Assembly (NCBI RefSeq): GCF_954871325.1
Contig: NC_088775.1
Coordinates: 54,599,561-54,663,560, forward strand
DNA from: Gordionus sp. m RMFG-2023
Taxonomy: Eukaryota; Nematomorpha; Gordioida; Chordodea; Parachordodidae
Length of the DNA: 64,000 nt
Direction of reading: 5' to 3'
Shown here: in pieces, positions 22,520 to 34,024 of the stretch
Layout: every line of letters begins with the position of its first letter
Numbering within the stretch: the stretch's first letter is position 1
The notes under the pieces: generated by a model
The model's database searches: none
What the model saw: only the letters and a program-made list of their open reading frames with translations
What the model was told of the DNA's origin: nothing
Translations under genes and position numbers: made by a program

Positions 22520-24235
22520 TTTTATTAAGATGGCGACAGATGGCGATTCATTAAATGGAAAAAATAATTCCTTAAATAGAATTAAGAAAATTTGGCGGAT
22601 AAAAGAAAATTGGCGGACTTTTCTACGATTAAATTCGATGGCGAAAGTTCGATTTATAGATATTTTTCTTAATGAGAAGCAGAGACCTTCATGGGCCTTA
22701 ATTTTTTGACCAAGCCCGGCCCAGCCCCGCAGTAAAAAATATTTTTTGGCCCAGGCCTGCCTATATTTAATGTAAAAAAAATTCCCAAGCCCCATAATAA
22801 GTTTCATAAAAATTTCCCAAGCCCATACGCAAAAATTTAATTTTTTTTTATAATGAAAATTAACAATATTTAAATATATTTAGGCAATCATTTTGTTTAC
22901 AATACTGAAATTTATTATTATTAGAAGAAAAAAAGGCAATATTTCATTAAATTAGCAACTGTTTTAAATAATCTAAATTTAATGATTTTAAGCCCAAGCC
23001 CATTAAAAAAAATTTTAAAACCCTAGACCCATGGGCCGGGTATGGGCATGCGGGCCAGTCCGGCCCATAAAGGTCTCTGATGAGAAGCCAGTTTTCGGTT
23101 AAAAACGTAAGCCCTACTGAATGTCAATATAAAGATATTTTTAACTTTTTTGGCAATAAAAATATTGAGTTGGCCTATCGTTCTTGTTATCCTGACTCGA
23201 TTAAACTTTATTTTTTAAGAATGAAGTCAATATGTTTTCAATTATTTAAACCGACGTCAAGAACTTTTGCTTTTTGATTTGATTTCATTAGACTACGGAG
23301 AACAACTGAAACCATAACTGAATTTGCAGATATAATTATAACAATTGGCAAGCGTTGTCAATATCTTAATGATATTGACGAGCGTTTACGTGATCAGTTT
23401 ATGGTTGGCATGGAAATGCCGGGTTTGGAAAGAGATCTTAGGGCTCTATATCCCAACTGTTTTGATAGAGATAATAATGTATTGACTCCAATTTATTCTT
23501 GATCTGGCAATCGCTTCTGAGCGAGCAGACAAAGAAATGGCAAATAAAAAAATTATGTCGCTTGTATATAAGATAGATTATAACAAAAGAAATGATAATA
23601 ATAATTATAAACATCGATTTAAAACGAATACGTTTTGTAAAGGCTATAATAAAGCCAATACATTTGATAAAGAAAATAATAAATACAAATATATTAATAA
23701 TACTCTTGATAAAAATTATAATAAACTTAAATGTGGGTTTATTCATAACCGAGAAGTGAGATGTCCAGTTACAAATTAGTCATGTAACAAATGTAAAATA
23801 ATTGTTCATTTTGCAGTTTGTTGTAAATCAAATAATCTAAATTATATAATAGTGTCATCAAGTAATAATATTCATAATATATGGAAGATTCAACAAAATC
23901 AAGCACAACTAACTGAAGAGATAAATGGGGTAGATATCGAATTTGATTTTGACACTGGTGAAAAGGCCATTGATCGGAATTGATATATGGACAATTATTG
24001 GACGACCAAAAATTAGGCCAACCAGTCCATTAACTGCATATGGTGATCATCCGTTAGACGTTAAGGGCGAGACTCAAGTCAATGTTAGGATTGGTTCACG
24101 GACAAAGACCCTACCCGTGGTAATAATGAACACAGCTGAGGTGCCTCTTTTCGGATTACCTACAATGAAGCAGAACTGGCACCCACACATAATTGGTTTG
24201 TCTCAAATTTTTAATAAAACGACTAATTATTAGCT
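22520..24235 (+). mobile_element. Ty3/gypsy-type fossil B: gag and protease part
   Basis: Gag-like sequence (about 22560-23520, including VKNVSPTECQYKDIFNFFGN) is followed by an Asn/Lys/Tyr-rich linker at 23537-23730. Zinc-knuckle residues lie around 23738-23835. A protease region carries FDFDTG at about 23945, then a well kept stretch with IDIWTIIGRPKIRPTSPLTA and EVPLFGLPTM. The linker and protease resemble those of fossil D (39-43 kb), so the two are one family. It is broken in several places. A 400-bp MITE sits in gag at 22680-23079. Confidence 0.7.
22680..23079. mobile_element. 400-bp hAT-type MITE with perfect 8-bp target duplication
   Basis: The terminal inverted repeats are CAGAGACCTTCATGGGCC at the left and GGCCCATAAAGGTCTCTG at the right, 17 of 18 matching. 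ATGAGAAG flanks the element at both 22672-22679 and 23080-23087. An 8-bp duplication and CAG-type ends indicate hAT. The interior is non-coding and rich in AAGCCC and GGCCC words. This is the reference copy for degraded relatives at 13.4, 19.8, 20.6, 37.2-37.9, 38.9 and 43.55 kb. Confidence 0.88.
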
Positions 24236-24399
24236 AGTTCGAAAATTACCATGGATAACATTTTTCGTTTTATTATTTTTAAAATTATCACATCATATTT
24301 TTAATTAAATTAGTATGCTTTATATATATAATATATTACATTTAAATAATAAATACAATTTATTACATTTCCTCAAACATTTTTTAAGTTAGATTTCCT

Positions 24400-26060
24400 C
24401 AATAATCCTCTTTGTAGGTTTACGGTTTCTTAATGAACAACGTAATGCAGTATTTGTAGCTGCTTCATTTACTAGCACAACTATTTCTGTAACTTCCGAT
24501 CAACTTTCATAAGTCGGAATTATTGAACGATCTCTTAGCTGATTTGCCTGTTTTCGCAATGTTCTTTCAGGGGTTTCAACAATATAAGAATGTAACCCTG
24601 TCCTTTCTTTAATCACACACTTTCTTTAACCTTCGGTGTTCTCGTTGTTTAACCACACAGGTTGTGAAATCGAATTCTCACCCTTTCGAATGTAAATCAT
24701 GATTTTGACTCTGTCTTTCATTTACCTTTTCAATTTCATGTTATACATTTGGCCGGTCCAAAATAGTTTTCAATTGTCTTCCAAATATAATCTTGGCAGG
24801 AGATCTCCCTGTAAAGCTATGCTTCCCCAATCGATAGGTTTTTAGAACCTGTATCATAGCTTCTTTTGGATCAGAAATTGAGTCGTTGCGTAATATCGAC
24901 GTATCAAAGTTCGTATTGTACGCTCAGCTAATCCATTAGTTTTGGGATGATCGGGTGTCGAACATATATGATGCATGTTATTTAATTCACAGTACCGACG
25001 GAATTTCCCAGATAGAATTGTGGTCCATTGTCTGGCACAATATACTGGGTATTCCAAACCTAGCAAACCATTTTTTTAAAGAATTAACGTTTCCTCGGAA
25101 TATAATAAACTTTTAACCTCATCGAAGTATTTCGTCCATCACCAAGGTACTTTCACGCTCGTTTATCTATGTAATAGCACCGCTTTACTATGTAGATTAC
25201 GAAAGGTACTTTCACGCTCGTTTATCTATGTAATAGCACCGCTTTACTATGTAGATTACGAATAAAATGTTCTTGATAATTCACGAGTCCTAGAAAAGAT
25301 CTAAGTTGTTGTATATTCTTAGGTTTTGGTGCATTTCAGATAGCCTTCACCCATTCTGAATTAGGATGTATACTGAATTTATCAATAATCACCCCTAAAA
25401 ATGATACCGGTTTTTTTAAAAATCTAACTTTCATCAATCTGTCTAATGATTCGCAAATTTTATATGTGCTCTTCAATTGTTTCGACTAGAAACGTCATCT
25501 AGGTTGACACCAGTCATTTGGCAATCTATCCATATATCTAGAATATAATAGGTGCAATTGCCAATCCGAAAGGCAATTGTCGGTAACGGAAATACCCCTT
25601 ATGAGTCATAATTATTAAGAATTCCTGAGATTCCGATTATACTTCCATATGTAAATACGCATCTTTCAGATCTATCACGGTAAATTTATCATCACCTTGG
25701 ATTTAACAATTCGTCTAAGATAGGAATAACATGATGGTCATACAATAAACACGGATTGAGCCTAACTTTGAAATCAGCTCAAATTCGAATATTGCCATTA
25801 CTCTTGCGCACATTTACAGTTGGCGTTGACACTGTACCATAGTTATAGTCGAATCAATTTTTATGATAATTCCCCGCAGCTACTAATCGGTATAGTTCTA
25901 TTTCAATTGCTTTGCAAAGTGGAGGTACTAGGAAACGATCATCCTTTAAATGTATTCGCACCGCAAATAATGTATATATCCCATCCTATCATCAAAAATT
26001 TCTTGATGTTATTAACCAAATTTAGAATTCTAGATCTAATGTTATGCAACATTTTTTTTT
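24400..26060 (-). mobile_element. Ty3/gypsy-type fossil C: reverse transcriptase and integrase parts, minus strand
   Basis: On the minus strand, decayed reverse transcriptase lies at about 25.85-25.3 kb (FLGVIIDKFSIHPNSEWVKA, then RSFLGLVNYQEHFIRNLHSK). Integrase catalytic-core sequence lies at about 25.07-24.85 kb (GKFRRYCELNNMHHICSTPD, then HPKTNGLAERTIRTLIRRYY). A decayed integrase C-terminal part follows to about 24.4 kb. RNase H is not seen between them. Broken, with many breaks. Confidence 0.7.
25141..25262. repeat. Tandem duplication of about 60 bp in fossil C
   Basis: The stretch from GGTACTTTCACGCTCGTTTA to CTATGTAGATTACGAA occurs twice in a row with no visible difference. It marks the junction between the reverse transcriptase and integrase parts of fossil C. 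The duplication is much younger than the fossil itself, or it is an assembly slip. Confidence 0.75.
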
Positions 26061-26139
26061 GTTAATTAGTACCTTGGCGATGGACGTAGGATGGACAAAA
26101 TTCCTTTTATGAGGTTAAAAAATTATTGTCTTTCGAGAA

Positions 26140-27215
26140 AACGTTAATTCCTTATAACGCGCAGTTGTAATTTTGGAATGCGACGCTTCTGATTCAGGAT
26201 TAGGGGCTGTGTTGTTAGATCAATTAGTAGATGGAACGACAAACATATTTTGTTCGTGTCACGTTCATTATTAAAATGAAAAACACTATGCTCCAATTAA
26301 TAAAGAAGCTTGAGCACTTTTATTTGGTATTGAAAAATTTAATTCATTTATTTATTGTAGAAAATTTTTACTTCGAACTGATCACAAACCATTAAGAACG
26401 ATTATTTGGGGAAAAAGTGATCTACCTAATTTCTTATAATCGTTTGAACGTTGGGCCTGGAAGATGACTTCTTATGATTTTATAATTGAATATAGACCTG
26501 GTAGTAAAAATGTAAACGGCTTCCGATATTAGACATGGAAGAGAATCCAGATACTAAATATGCTTTGGAGATTCGAAGTATTAATTTGGATGACATGCAA
26601 GTCGAAGCTAAATTTAATATTAAAAAAAATAGCAATGCACATTGAGCAAAGTTGGCGAAACTTTGATCATCATAAAGGTTATGAAATTGTTAATTTCTAT
26701 AATCGACGGGAAGAGCTCTCTTTCCATTGTGATATTATAGAATGGAATGAGAAATTGGTTATTCCTAATAAATTAAGAAATGCAGTATTAAGAATTATTC
26801 ACCTGGGAAATCCTGGATAAAATATAATGAAATTCATTTTTAGATTGAATTGTTGGTGGCCCAGATGTGATATTGATATAGAAGATTTTATCAAAATATG
26901 CTCTGGATGTCAGAAAAATAGATTTGGAATTCAAGAAGTACCTCTGTATTCTTGGACTGTAGGTAAGGAATCTTGGGAGCGAATCCATATTGATTTTGCT
27001 GAACCAGTGGATTCGCAAAGTCGATTCCCTACTCCAAATGGCTAGAAGTTGATCTAATGCAGAATACCTCTACTGATGATATGATTAAACGCTTAAAAAA
27101 ATGGATTGCTAGGTTTGGAATACTCAAGTACATTGTGTCAGATAATGGACCACAATCCATATCTGGAAAATTCCGTCGGTACTGTGAATTAAATAACATG
27201 CATCATATAAGCGAC
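26140..27215 (+). mobile_element. Ty3/gypsy-type fossil: RNase H and integrase part, plus strand
   Basis: RNase H sequence (CDASDSGLGAVLLDQLVDGT, then a LLRTDHKPL block at about 26380) is followed by integrase. The integrase has an HHCC-like region (IHLGNPG; CSGCQKN at about 26905) and core sequence IVSDNGPQ and GKFRRYCELNNMHHI up to about 27210. The last 60 bases are nearly the same as the start of the integrase in fossil C on the opposite strand. The two fragments are therefore the same family in head-to-head arrangement. Broken, several breaks. Confidence 0.7.
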
Positions 27216-27345
27216 ATGTCATTGATTGATATCAAATCACAACTAAATTAAATCTAATTAAAAATTTAATATAATAAAATTGAAACCGTTTATTTTCAAA
27301 GAATCTAATATATAATCCCTGTAATCTATGAGCGATAGTTTTCCT

Positions 27346-28951
27346 TAGTGTTGCTAAATAGTCGAGTTATTGCGACTCCGACTTCATGTCTCAGTTTAAA
27401 TGACGACTCATTTTTTATTATTTTTATTAAAAAACTTTTTTATTTCTACCATTTCATCAATCAACAAAAAACATTATATTAATAGAAAAAAATTACCATA
27501 TTTTTTTATTAATTTTGAGTATAAAAAATATAGAAAATGAAAAAAAATAATATTTTAGCTACAAACTTTCAGTTCTATTATTACATTATTTCTAAAAAAA
27601 AATATACCATCAAATTTGCAGTTTGATATATATTTCTATATTAGAGGTCTGGGGTGGGTTTTTAGACCGCTCGCCACACCCGCTCATCTATATAGGCGGG
27701 TTAAAAAAATTTAATTTGTAATATAAAATCATTCATGTAAACATTAAAAAATGCATCTGAAATTTCAACATTTTTTATACCAAAGTGACAATAAATGAGG
27801 ATTTTGTAGTCAGAAGAAATTAATGAGGTAAAAAATATATCGAAAACATGTTGGATTTGATTTGCATGGAAGAATATAACATCAATGTAGAGGAAAATCT
27901 GATTTTACCCAAAAGGAAAGAAAATATTATTAAATAATAGATGCAATTTTTGAAATAGATAGTATCCACGTCAAAATTAAACAACAGATGGGAGGATGAA
28001 GATGTTACAGAGGAGAGCATTACCTAATGACATAACAAAATATATAAATCTTAAAGAAACGAGTTTTATGTAATTTAGCAAGATTTTAGACTACTTAGTT
28101 TTTAAGTTTACAATTTATAAACAATTAATTTAAATTGTTTATTTTTATTTATGATTAATGGTTTCACTTTTTATTTAAATATCTCACTTGAGTAGAGGAT
28201 ATACTTTAAATAGATCTCCTACTTTGATGGAAGCGACAAGAAAAAGATTTATCATAGATATTAAGATTAGCTAGAAAATATTAGCAATTTCAGCAACCAA
28301 TGCTTCTTCTAAACGAGTAATTAGCATTGCTGGAAGGTTTTTAATATCAATAAATATTAATTTTATATTATTAAATAAATATTTTATTAGATCAAATAAA
28401 TTCTTAATCCGTAATTTAAATTTTTAAATTGTAAAACTTTTTTAAGGGATGTGGCCAAGAAACGAAATATTTTTTTATTAGATGCTTTAAAAAATTGAAA
28501 GAATAAGCTTATTCAAATTTTATATGTGCGGCGTGATTTAATTTTTTTTATAAATAATGGACAGGCGGATAAAAATTGGATTAATGGGCGGGTAAAGAAT
28601 TTTAGACTATAGGGTCTGCGAGCGGGTATAAAAAAAATATTTTTGAAAAATTTTAAAGAAATTTAGATTTTTATATTTATAACTGCTAATTTGATGGTAA
28701 TTCTATGTATAAATATTTTATTTTTAAACTATTATTTTAAATTAAATATTATAATCATCAATTTAATGGGGAAATATTCAAATATATTTATTTATTAATT
28801 AAAGATGCTAAATATGTTATTTTTTTCTTGTTTGTTGAAATGGTAGAAATTTTTTTTTCTCAAATTTCTGCCCTGAGTAGTCAATTTTTCGAGTATAAAC
28901 TCTACTCGAGTCACCACTAAGCCGACTCGGCTGATTCGCTTAACAATACTG
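27346..28951 (+). mobile_element. hAT-type element with 8-bp target duplication
   Basis: The left end reads (T)AGTGTTGCTAAATAGTCGAG and the complement of the right end reads CAGTATTGTTAAGCGAATCAG. GTTTTCCT at 27338-27345 and GTTATCCT at 28952-28959 match at seven of eight positions, as expected for a hAT duplication. The interior holds a decayed transposase C-terminus near 28.25 kb. CGACTC-rich subterminal sequence links it to the truncated copies at 5.3-5.9 kb. Confidence 0.75.
28200..28380 (+). pseudogene. hAT transposase C-terminal remnant
   Basis: KYXLAISATNASSKRVISIAG-like coding at about 28270-28345 matches the hAT dimerisation motif (usually Y-L-A-I-P-A-T-S-A-S-S-E-R-V-F-S-x-A-G), with Lys in place of the conserved Glu. 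In-frame stops flank it and little else of the protein can be read, so it is a remnant. Confidence 0.6.
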
Positions 28952-29139
28952 GTTATCCTATCTTCTTAATTTTAATTTATCAACTTTCTTATCATCAATT
29001 CGAACTCGCGTCACCCTTTCATGGGGGCAATTGCAGTATTATCTTTATTATATTTGAAACAAATGTTATACTTTTTTATTGGTTAACCATATATATTGAT
29101 AAAAGTTTGTGTAGTAAGCAAAAAATTGACGTTTGGGAT

Positions 29140-29874
29140 CACATGAGAGAAAGAGGTAGAAACAGTTTACATCCAATTTTTTTGAGGGGATATGATTTAA
29201 GGGTGGTAGACAAGGTTTAATGGAGGATTCTCTATTACATTTTTAGATGAAATAGGGCAAAATGTATCACTGTAAAAATTAATACAACGATATTATTAAC
29301 CATCAGCCAAATCTATATATGACACATAATCATAGACATTTTCCAAATAAAACTATTTCTGAATCATTTTTCATTTAGGGTTAAAAATTCCATCAGTAAT
29401 ATTAGTGCCAAACAATATTCTACAGTGTTGACCAGATTTAATGGATAACATTTCCATATTTTTTAATTTATTTGAAAATAAAAATATTTGACTTGCAAAG
29501 AATTGTTAAAATAGAATATTTATATATTCTTATCAATTTTTACGAGTTAAATAACAAACGAATTAAAAAATATGCAATTTTAAATTAAATCTGTACAAGG
29601 TTTTATAAAAATGCATTCACTGTAAGGGAGTTTTTAAAATATTCATGTTATAAAAAATAACTCTTTTACATACACAATATTTTGATAGTTGGCAGTAGAA
29701 GAGTAATCATTTAAGTTCCTTCTTTAGTTATAATGGGAGTTCAATAATCATTAAAAGGGTGCAATCAATAAGGTGGGAATATCGCGGCCGATGGCGACGG
29801 AATTTTTTTTAGGGTGGTAGGCATAGATTTTGAGGGGGTTTTGCATCCAGTGAATATCCTGTCATGTACATGCT
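29140..29874 (-). mobile_element. Mutator-type MITE, copy 1, with 9-bp target duplication
   Basis: GTTTGGGAT at 29131-29139 and GTTTGGGCT at 29875-29883 agree at eight of nine positions. The ends contain CACATGAGAG at the left and ATCCTGTCATGTACATGCT at the right. They are the reverse complement of the ends of the copy at 30759-31340, with this copy's left end slightly shortened. Subterminal blocks (AACAGTTTACATCC; TTTTGCATCCAGTG) also match. No coding capacity. A 9-bp duplication points to Mutator-type transposition. Confidence 0.65.
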
Positions 29875-30758
29875 GTTTGGGCTATAAAACTAATTCATAA
29901 TTGTTGTTAATGGGAAAAATTATATTAAAGTTTATATTCAAATATAAAACTTACAGATAAATTTAAGTAAATAAATTGCGAGGTATATCATACTACTTCC
30001 TAATCAATATAATAACATATTTAGGGTTTCCAACTTGTAATTTCCATACATTTCAAGCTAATTCAATTTAATTTTTTTTAGAATTATAAGGTTTATGATA
30101 AGTATAGCCAGTGGTGCAGCCAGGATTTTCCAAAGGGGAAGGGGGGGGGCATAAAAAATCTTATATATTTTGGCTAGACAAGCCCTAATTCCAAAAGGCA
30201 ATGAGCCAGTATAAAGAAAAATTGCCAAAATAGATAACGTGTTAAAATGGGAAATAAAACTACAATCTGGCGTGCTCTAATATTTAATGCCTGACTAGAA
30301 CTTTCAGTTACTCAGTCAAATATGAGAAAAAAAGAAACTAAGTTATAAACTATATAAGAACTATGAGATCACGCTCCAAGCGTCAAATGAGCCAAGCTTT
30401 TAAAGCGCTAATTCCGGAACTTATATTAAACCATCTTTATTAGTATATTTTATTGCTTTTTCTTTTTGGTAGTTGGTTTTAAGAGGAAAAGAATTATTGG
30501 TATTAAATAAAAAAATTATCATCATGCCAAAACAGAGAATATAGAACTTCTAATTAATTATTTGGTTTGCTTTAATATTTAGTGCTTAATCAATTCTTTG
30601 ATAATTTCGCCAGCCATTATAAAATTAATCATGAACCAAAAACTAATGATAATATCACACCTTAAGCGTAAAGTTAATAGCCAATCATCTGGAAACATTA
30701 TCTAGGAAATTTATATAAATAATTAATAAGTATTTCATACTTCTTTAATGCTTCAACC

Positions 30759-31340
30759 CAGCGTCTACATGACAGGATTTTCACTGAATGCAAACTCCCT
30801 TCAAAAACTTTTGACTACCCTCCTAAAAAAATTCACCACCTTCGGCGGCGGTGTTTTCCTATTATTTTTTTTACCTTTTTAATTTATTGATACTCTTTTC
30901 AGAGAATTTATAAAGGATAACTTAAATTAATCTATCTCTACTACCAACTATCGATATTTTGTGAATATAAAGAATTTATTTTTTAGATAATAATTGCAAT
31001 AAAAACCTCCATTATTTATAATTTGCTAAAATATCTAAACCTTTTAAATTACATTTAAAAGGATAGCAGAAGGTTTTATTTGGAAAATAATATGTATGAC
31101 TGTTTGCAATATATAGATTTGGTCGATGAATTGTATTATAATATTTCTATGATAAAAGTATTAATTTTTACAGCAATAAATTTTGTCCTATTTCATCTCA
31201 AAATTTAATACATAACCCCCCCCCCCCAAAAAAAAAATTTTTTTTTTATCTTACGCCCATTAAAGTAGCCTACCCCCTACTCCCCCCCTCTCAAAAAATA
31301 GGATGCAAACTGTTCCTACCCCTCCTCTCATGTAGACGCT
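30759..31340 (+). mobile_element. Mutator-type MITE, copy 2, with perfect 9-bp target duplication
   Basis: AGCGTCTACATGA at the left and TCATGTAGACGCT at the right are perfect inverted repeats. GCTTCAACC occurs at 30750-30758 and 31341-31349. The duplicated bases belong to the surrounding repeat array, so the insertion is easy to read. It is about 580 bp, non-coding, and opposite in orientation to the copy at 29140-29874. Confidence 0.8.
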
Positions 31341-31481
31341 GCTTCAACCTGTTTGGTAGATAGTTTAAAGAAAAACAATTTTGGCAAAATAAAAATTGAC
31401 ATCATGCTAGAAGGAAAATTATAGAGGCAATGAACAATATGATGCACGATTAGTGCTTAGTAGTTCATCTATCAGTTATTT

Positions 31482-32215
31482 TTCGGCCAATAAATAAAAC
31501 CAGACTGCAGATCTTAGGCTGAATATTAAATATCGATTTTTGGAATTATCAAAAATCAATTTGATCTGAATACATTAAGGTTTCTCTTTCCCCTATAATA
31601 TATTTTGAATCTTATGATTTTGTAATCTACATAGATATATTTTTTTCAGCCAATAAATAATAAAAACAAGTTATAAACGAATTGAAAATTACTGCAAGTC
31701 TTAGGCTGAATCTTTAATATCGAATTTTGAATTATCAAAAATCAATTTGATCTGAATACATTATGGTTTCTCTTTCCCCTATAATATAATTTTGAATCTT
31801 ATGATTCTGTGATCTACCATAGATGTTAATTTTTTCAGCCAATAAATAATAAAAACCAGTTATAAACGAATTAAAAATTACTGCAGATCTTAGGCTGAAT
31901 CTTAAATATCGAATTTTGAATTATGAAAAATCAATTTGATCTGAATACATTAGGTTTCTCTTTCCCCGATAAAATATTTTTGAATCTTATGTTTCTGTGA
32001 TCTACATAGATGTTATTTTTTTCAGCCAATAAATAAGAAAAATCAGTTATAAAGGAATTAAAAATTACTGCAAGTCTTTTGTTGAACCTTAAATATCGAA
32101 TTTTGAATTATCAAAAATCGATTTTATCTGTATACATTAAGTTTCTCTTTCTCGGTTCAATATATTTTTTAATTTTATGATTCTGTGATCTACATAGATG
32201 CCATTTATTTTTTTA
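31482..32215 (+). repeat. Tandem repeat, about 165-190-bp units, four clear copies
   Basis: Units begin TTC(A/G)GCCAATAAATAA at about 31482, 31647, 31836 and 32021. Each contains ACTGCAAGTCTTAGGCTGAA, a TATCGAATTTTGAATTAT block and TTTCTCTTTCCCCTATAA. Weaker copies of the start of the unit are seen near 30.2 and 30.5 kb, upstream of the nested MITE. No open frame spans them. Confidence 0.75.
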
Positions 32216-33779
32216 CAGTTTTACTTAATAAATATAGAAGTAATTTAAATATTAAATTTTAGTCGAGTTATTTTCTAAACTTTTGAAAGCACTTTTTCTA
32301 AAGTGTGGGCTAATATGTATTGCCTAAAGAATACATTCTAGTTTAATCTTCAATAAAACAATATAAATAAAAAAGTGATTAGCAAAATACGAAATTTGCT
32401 AACATCGATGCCAAGATTCAAGAGACAACGAAGATTCTAGAAGCAATTAAAAAATTAAATAAACGAAATATCGAAAATAAGTTTTATTATTATCATTATA
32501 AAAATCCTATCATCTTTTAAAATATGAGACTTGATGTGGTTGTAGCTTTGATACTTTTATATTTAAAATCGGCATAAAAAGTTAGTCAAATCTACTGTAG
32601 CATGTCTTGTTAACATTTGTTGAAATTGGAATAAATTCATGATTGTTTCTTCATAATGGAATTGATAAAATATATTTTTTTTAGAAAGGAATATGAAAGC
32701 AGAAATTACACGTATATTTTATTATAATACATATATAGATAATATTGATATAATGGAAATATATGTATGAATATAGGATATTATATCATTTATATATTTT
32801 GAATTAGTATATTCGTTAATTAGATATGTTTTATAATGATTATTTATGTATGGTGTATAATATCGGGTGGTAATTTTTGACTGCCTAACATTATTTTTTT
32901 TAGAAAGATTTTGAATGTGGAATAAATAACTTAAATGAATATAATTTGAATTATAATATTGGCGCAGTAGAAATTTACTAAAGCAAACTGGACAATTTTT
33001 TTGTAGGATAATTAAAATTTATTGAAAAATATATAAATAATCAAATACTGTATATCAAAATTATTATTTATAAATTAGAACATAAAAATATTTTAAAAAA
33101 ATCTTTTCATAGCTTGAACCCTCTACCCCCCCCCCCACATACCTGCCACTGAATACTGCCTAAGGCAGTATTTATTAAATTGGTATTTTGTTTTTACCCT
33201 CTGCTGGTTGCGCGGGGTAACATTAATAGCACCAATTGCCATGCGCAAGTATAACACTCAAAATTAAATGTAAAACAAATATGCGTTAAACATTAATTAT
33301 ACCAGTAGCTTAACAGAATATAAAACTCAGCTCCATTATAAGCATTCATAGAGGAGGCAAGAGAAGGCATGGGGACGCCCCTAACCTTTGAAAATTTACT
33401 TGTTATATCCCCTCCTTAAATAAAATATATATATAATATATAACTAAACAATAATTTACAATAACATTCAATAATGCATTAAATATAATTCAAAATTTCC
33501 AGAGTCAGATATTGATAAATAAAAATAGTCCAAACACAAAAAGTTTTTAAAGAAATGAAATATAACAAAAGATCTGCAATAAATTGTACTAAAACTTCCA
33601 AAACAATTGGGCAAAAAAGACGTTTAACCTCAACCCAGTTCAATTTAGCAATTCTTAGCCCATAATCAAAATCAATTACGAAAGTATTACTATAATTAAT
33701 CTAAAATATTATAAAATCTGAGATGCTATGATTTAAATTTTGAATCAAAACATACCTTTTTTTTGATAACATAAAATTT

Positions 33780-34023
33780 AGCCAAGTACATTGACCTTTA
33801 TAGCTTTTATACTTGTCGCTTTATTTATAACTAGGTTGATAATTTTGTGTATAGAATATAAGATTAAAGGAATGGTGAATAATATATGGAATAGTAAAAT
33901 ATTAAATCAGAAAAGAAAACAACAATGGCGATTATTTATTATAATCGCGTTATTATTTATTATTGGCGCCGGGATGTTGTGTTCTAATTGGTTCAATTGT
34001 AGAAATTTCGGTTTATGTTACTG
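33780..34023 (+). CDS. Short reading frame with two predicted membrane segments
   Basis: The open stretch encodes about 80 residues. FIAFILVALFITRLIILCIE and LFIIIALLFIIGAGMLCSNW look like two membrane helices separated by a basic loop (NQKRKQQWR). The first ATG is well inside, at about 33870. The frame opens just after TAAAATTTAG, a possible splice acceptor. Hydrophobic frames arise easily by chance at this base composition. I do not recognise the protein; it could be a small exon or nothing. Confidence 0.25.
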
Positions 34024-34024
34024 A

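Larger units (their letters stand above)
30109..33151. mobile_element. Probable non-autonomous hAT element filled with tandem repeats
   Basis: The left end CAGTGGTGCAGCCAGGATTT with a following G run, and the right end CACATACCTGCCACTG preceded by a C run, are typical hAT termini. Flanking octamers AGTATAGC and AATACTGC match at five of eight positions, so the duplication is decayed or the pairing is wrong. No transposase was seen. The interior is mostly repeats of about 165-190 bp plus a nested Mutator-type MITE at 30759-31340. Confidence 0.5.

Noticed and set aside
31482-32215. CRISPR-like spacing of repeats
   Set aside because: Units are long, diverged and contiguous with no unique spacers; this is a eukaryotic tandem repeat.
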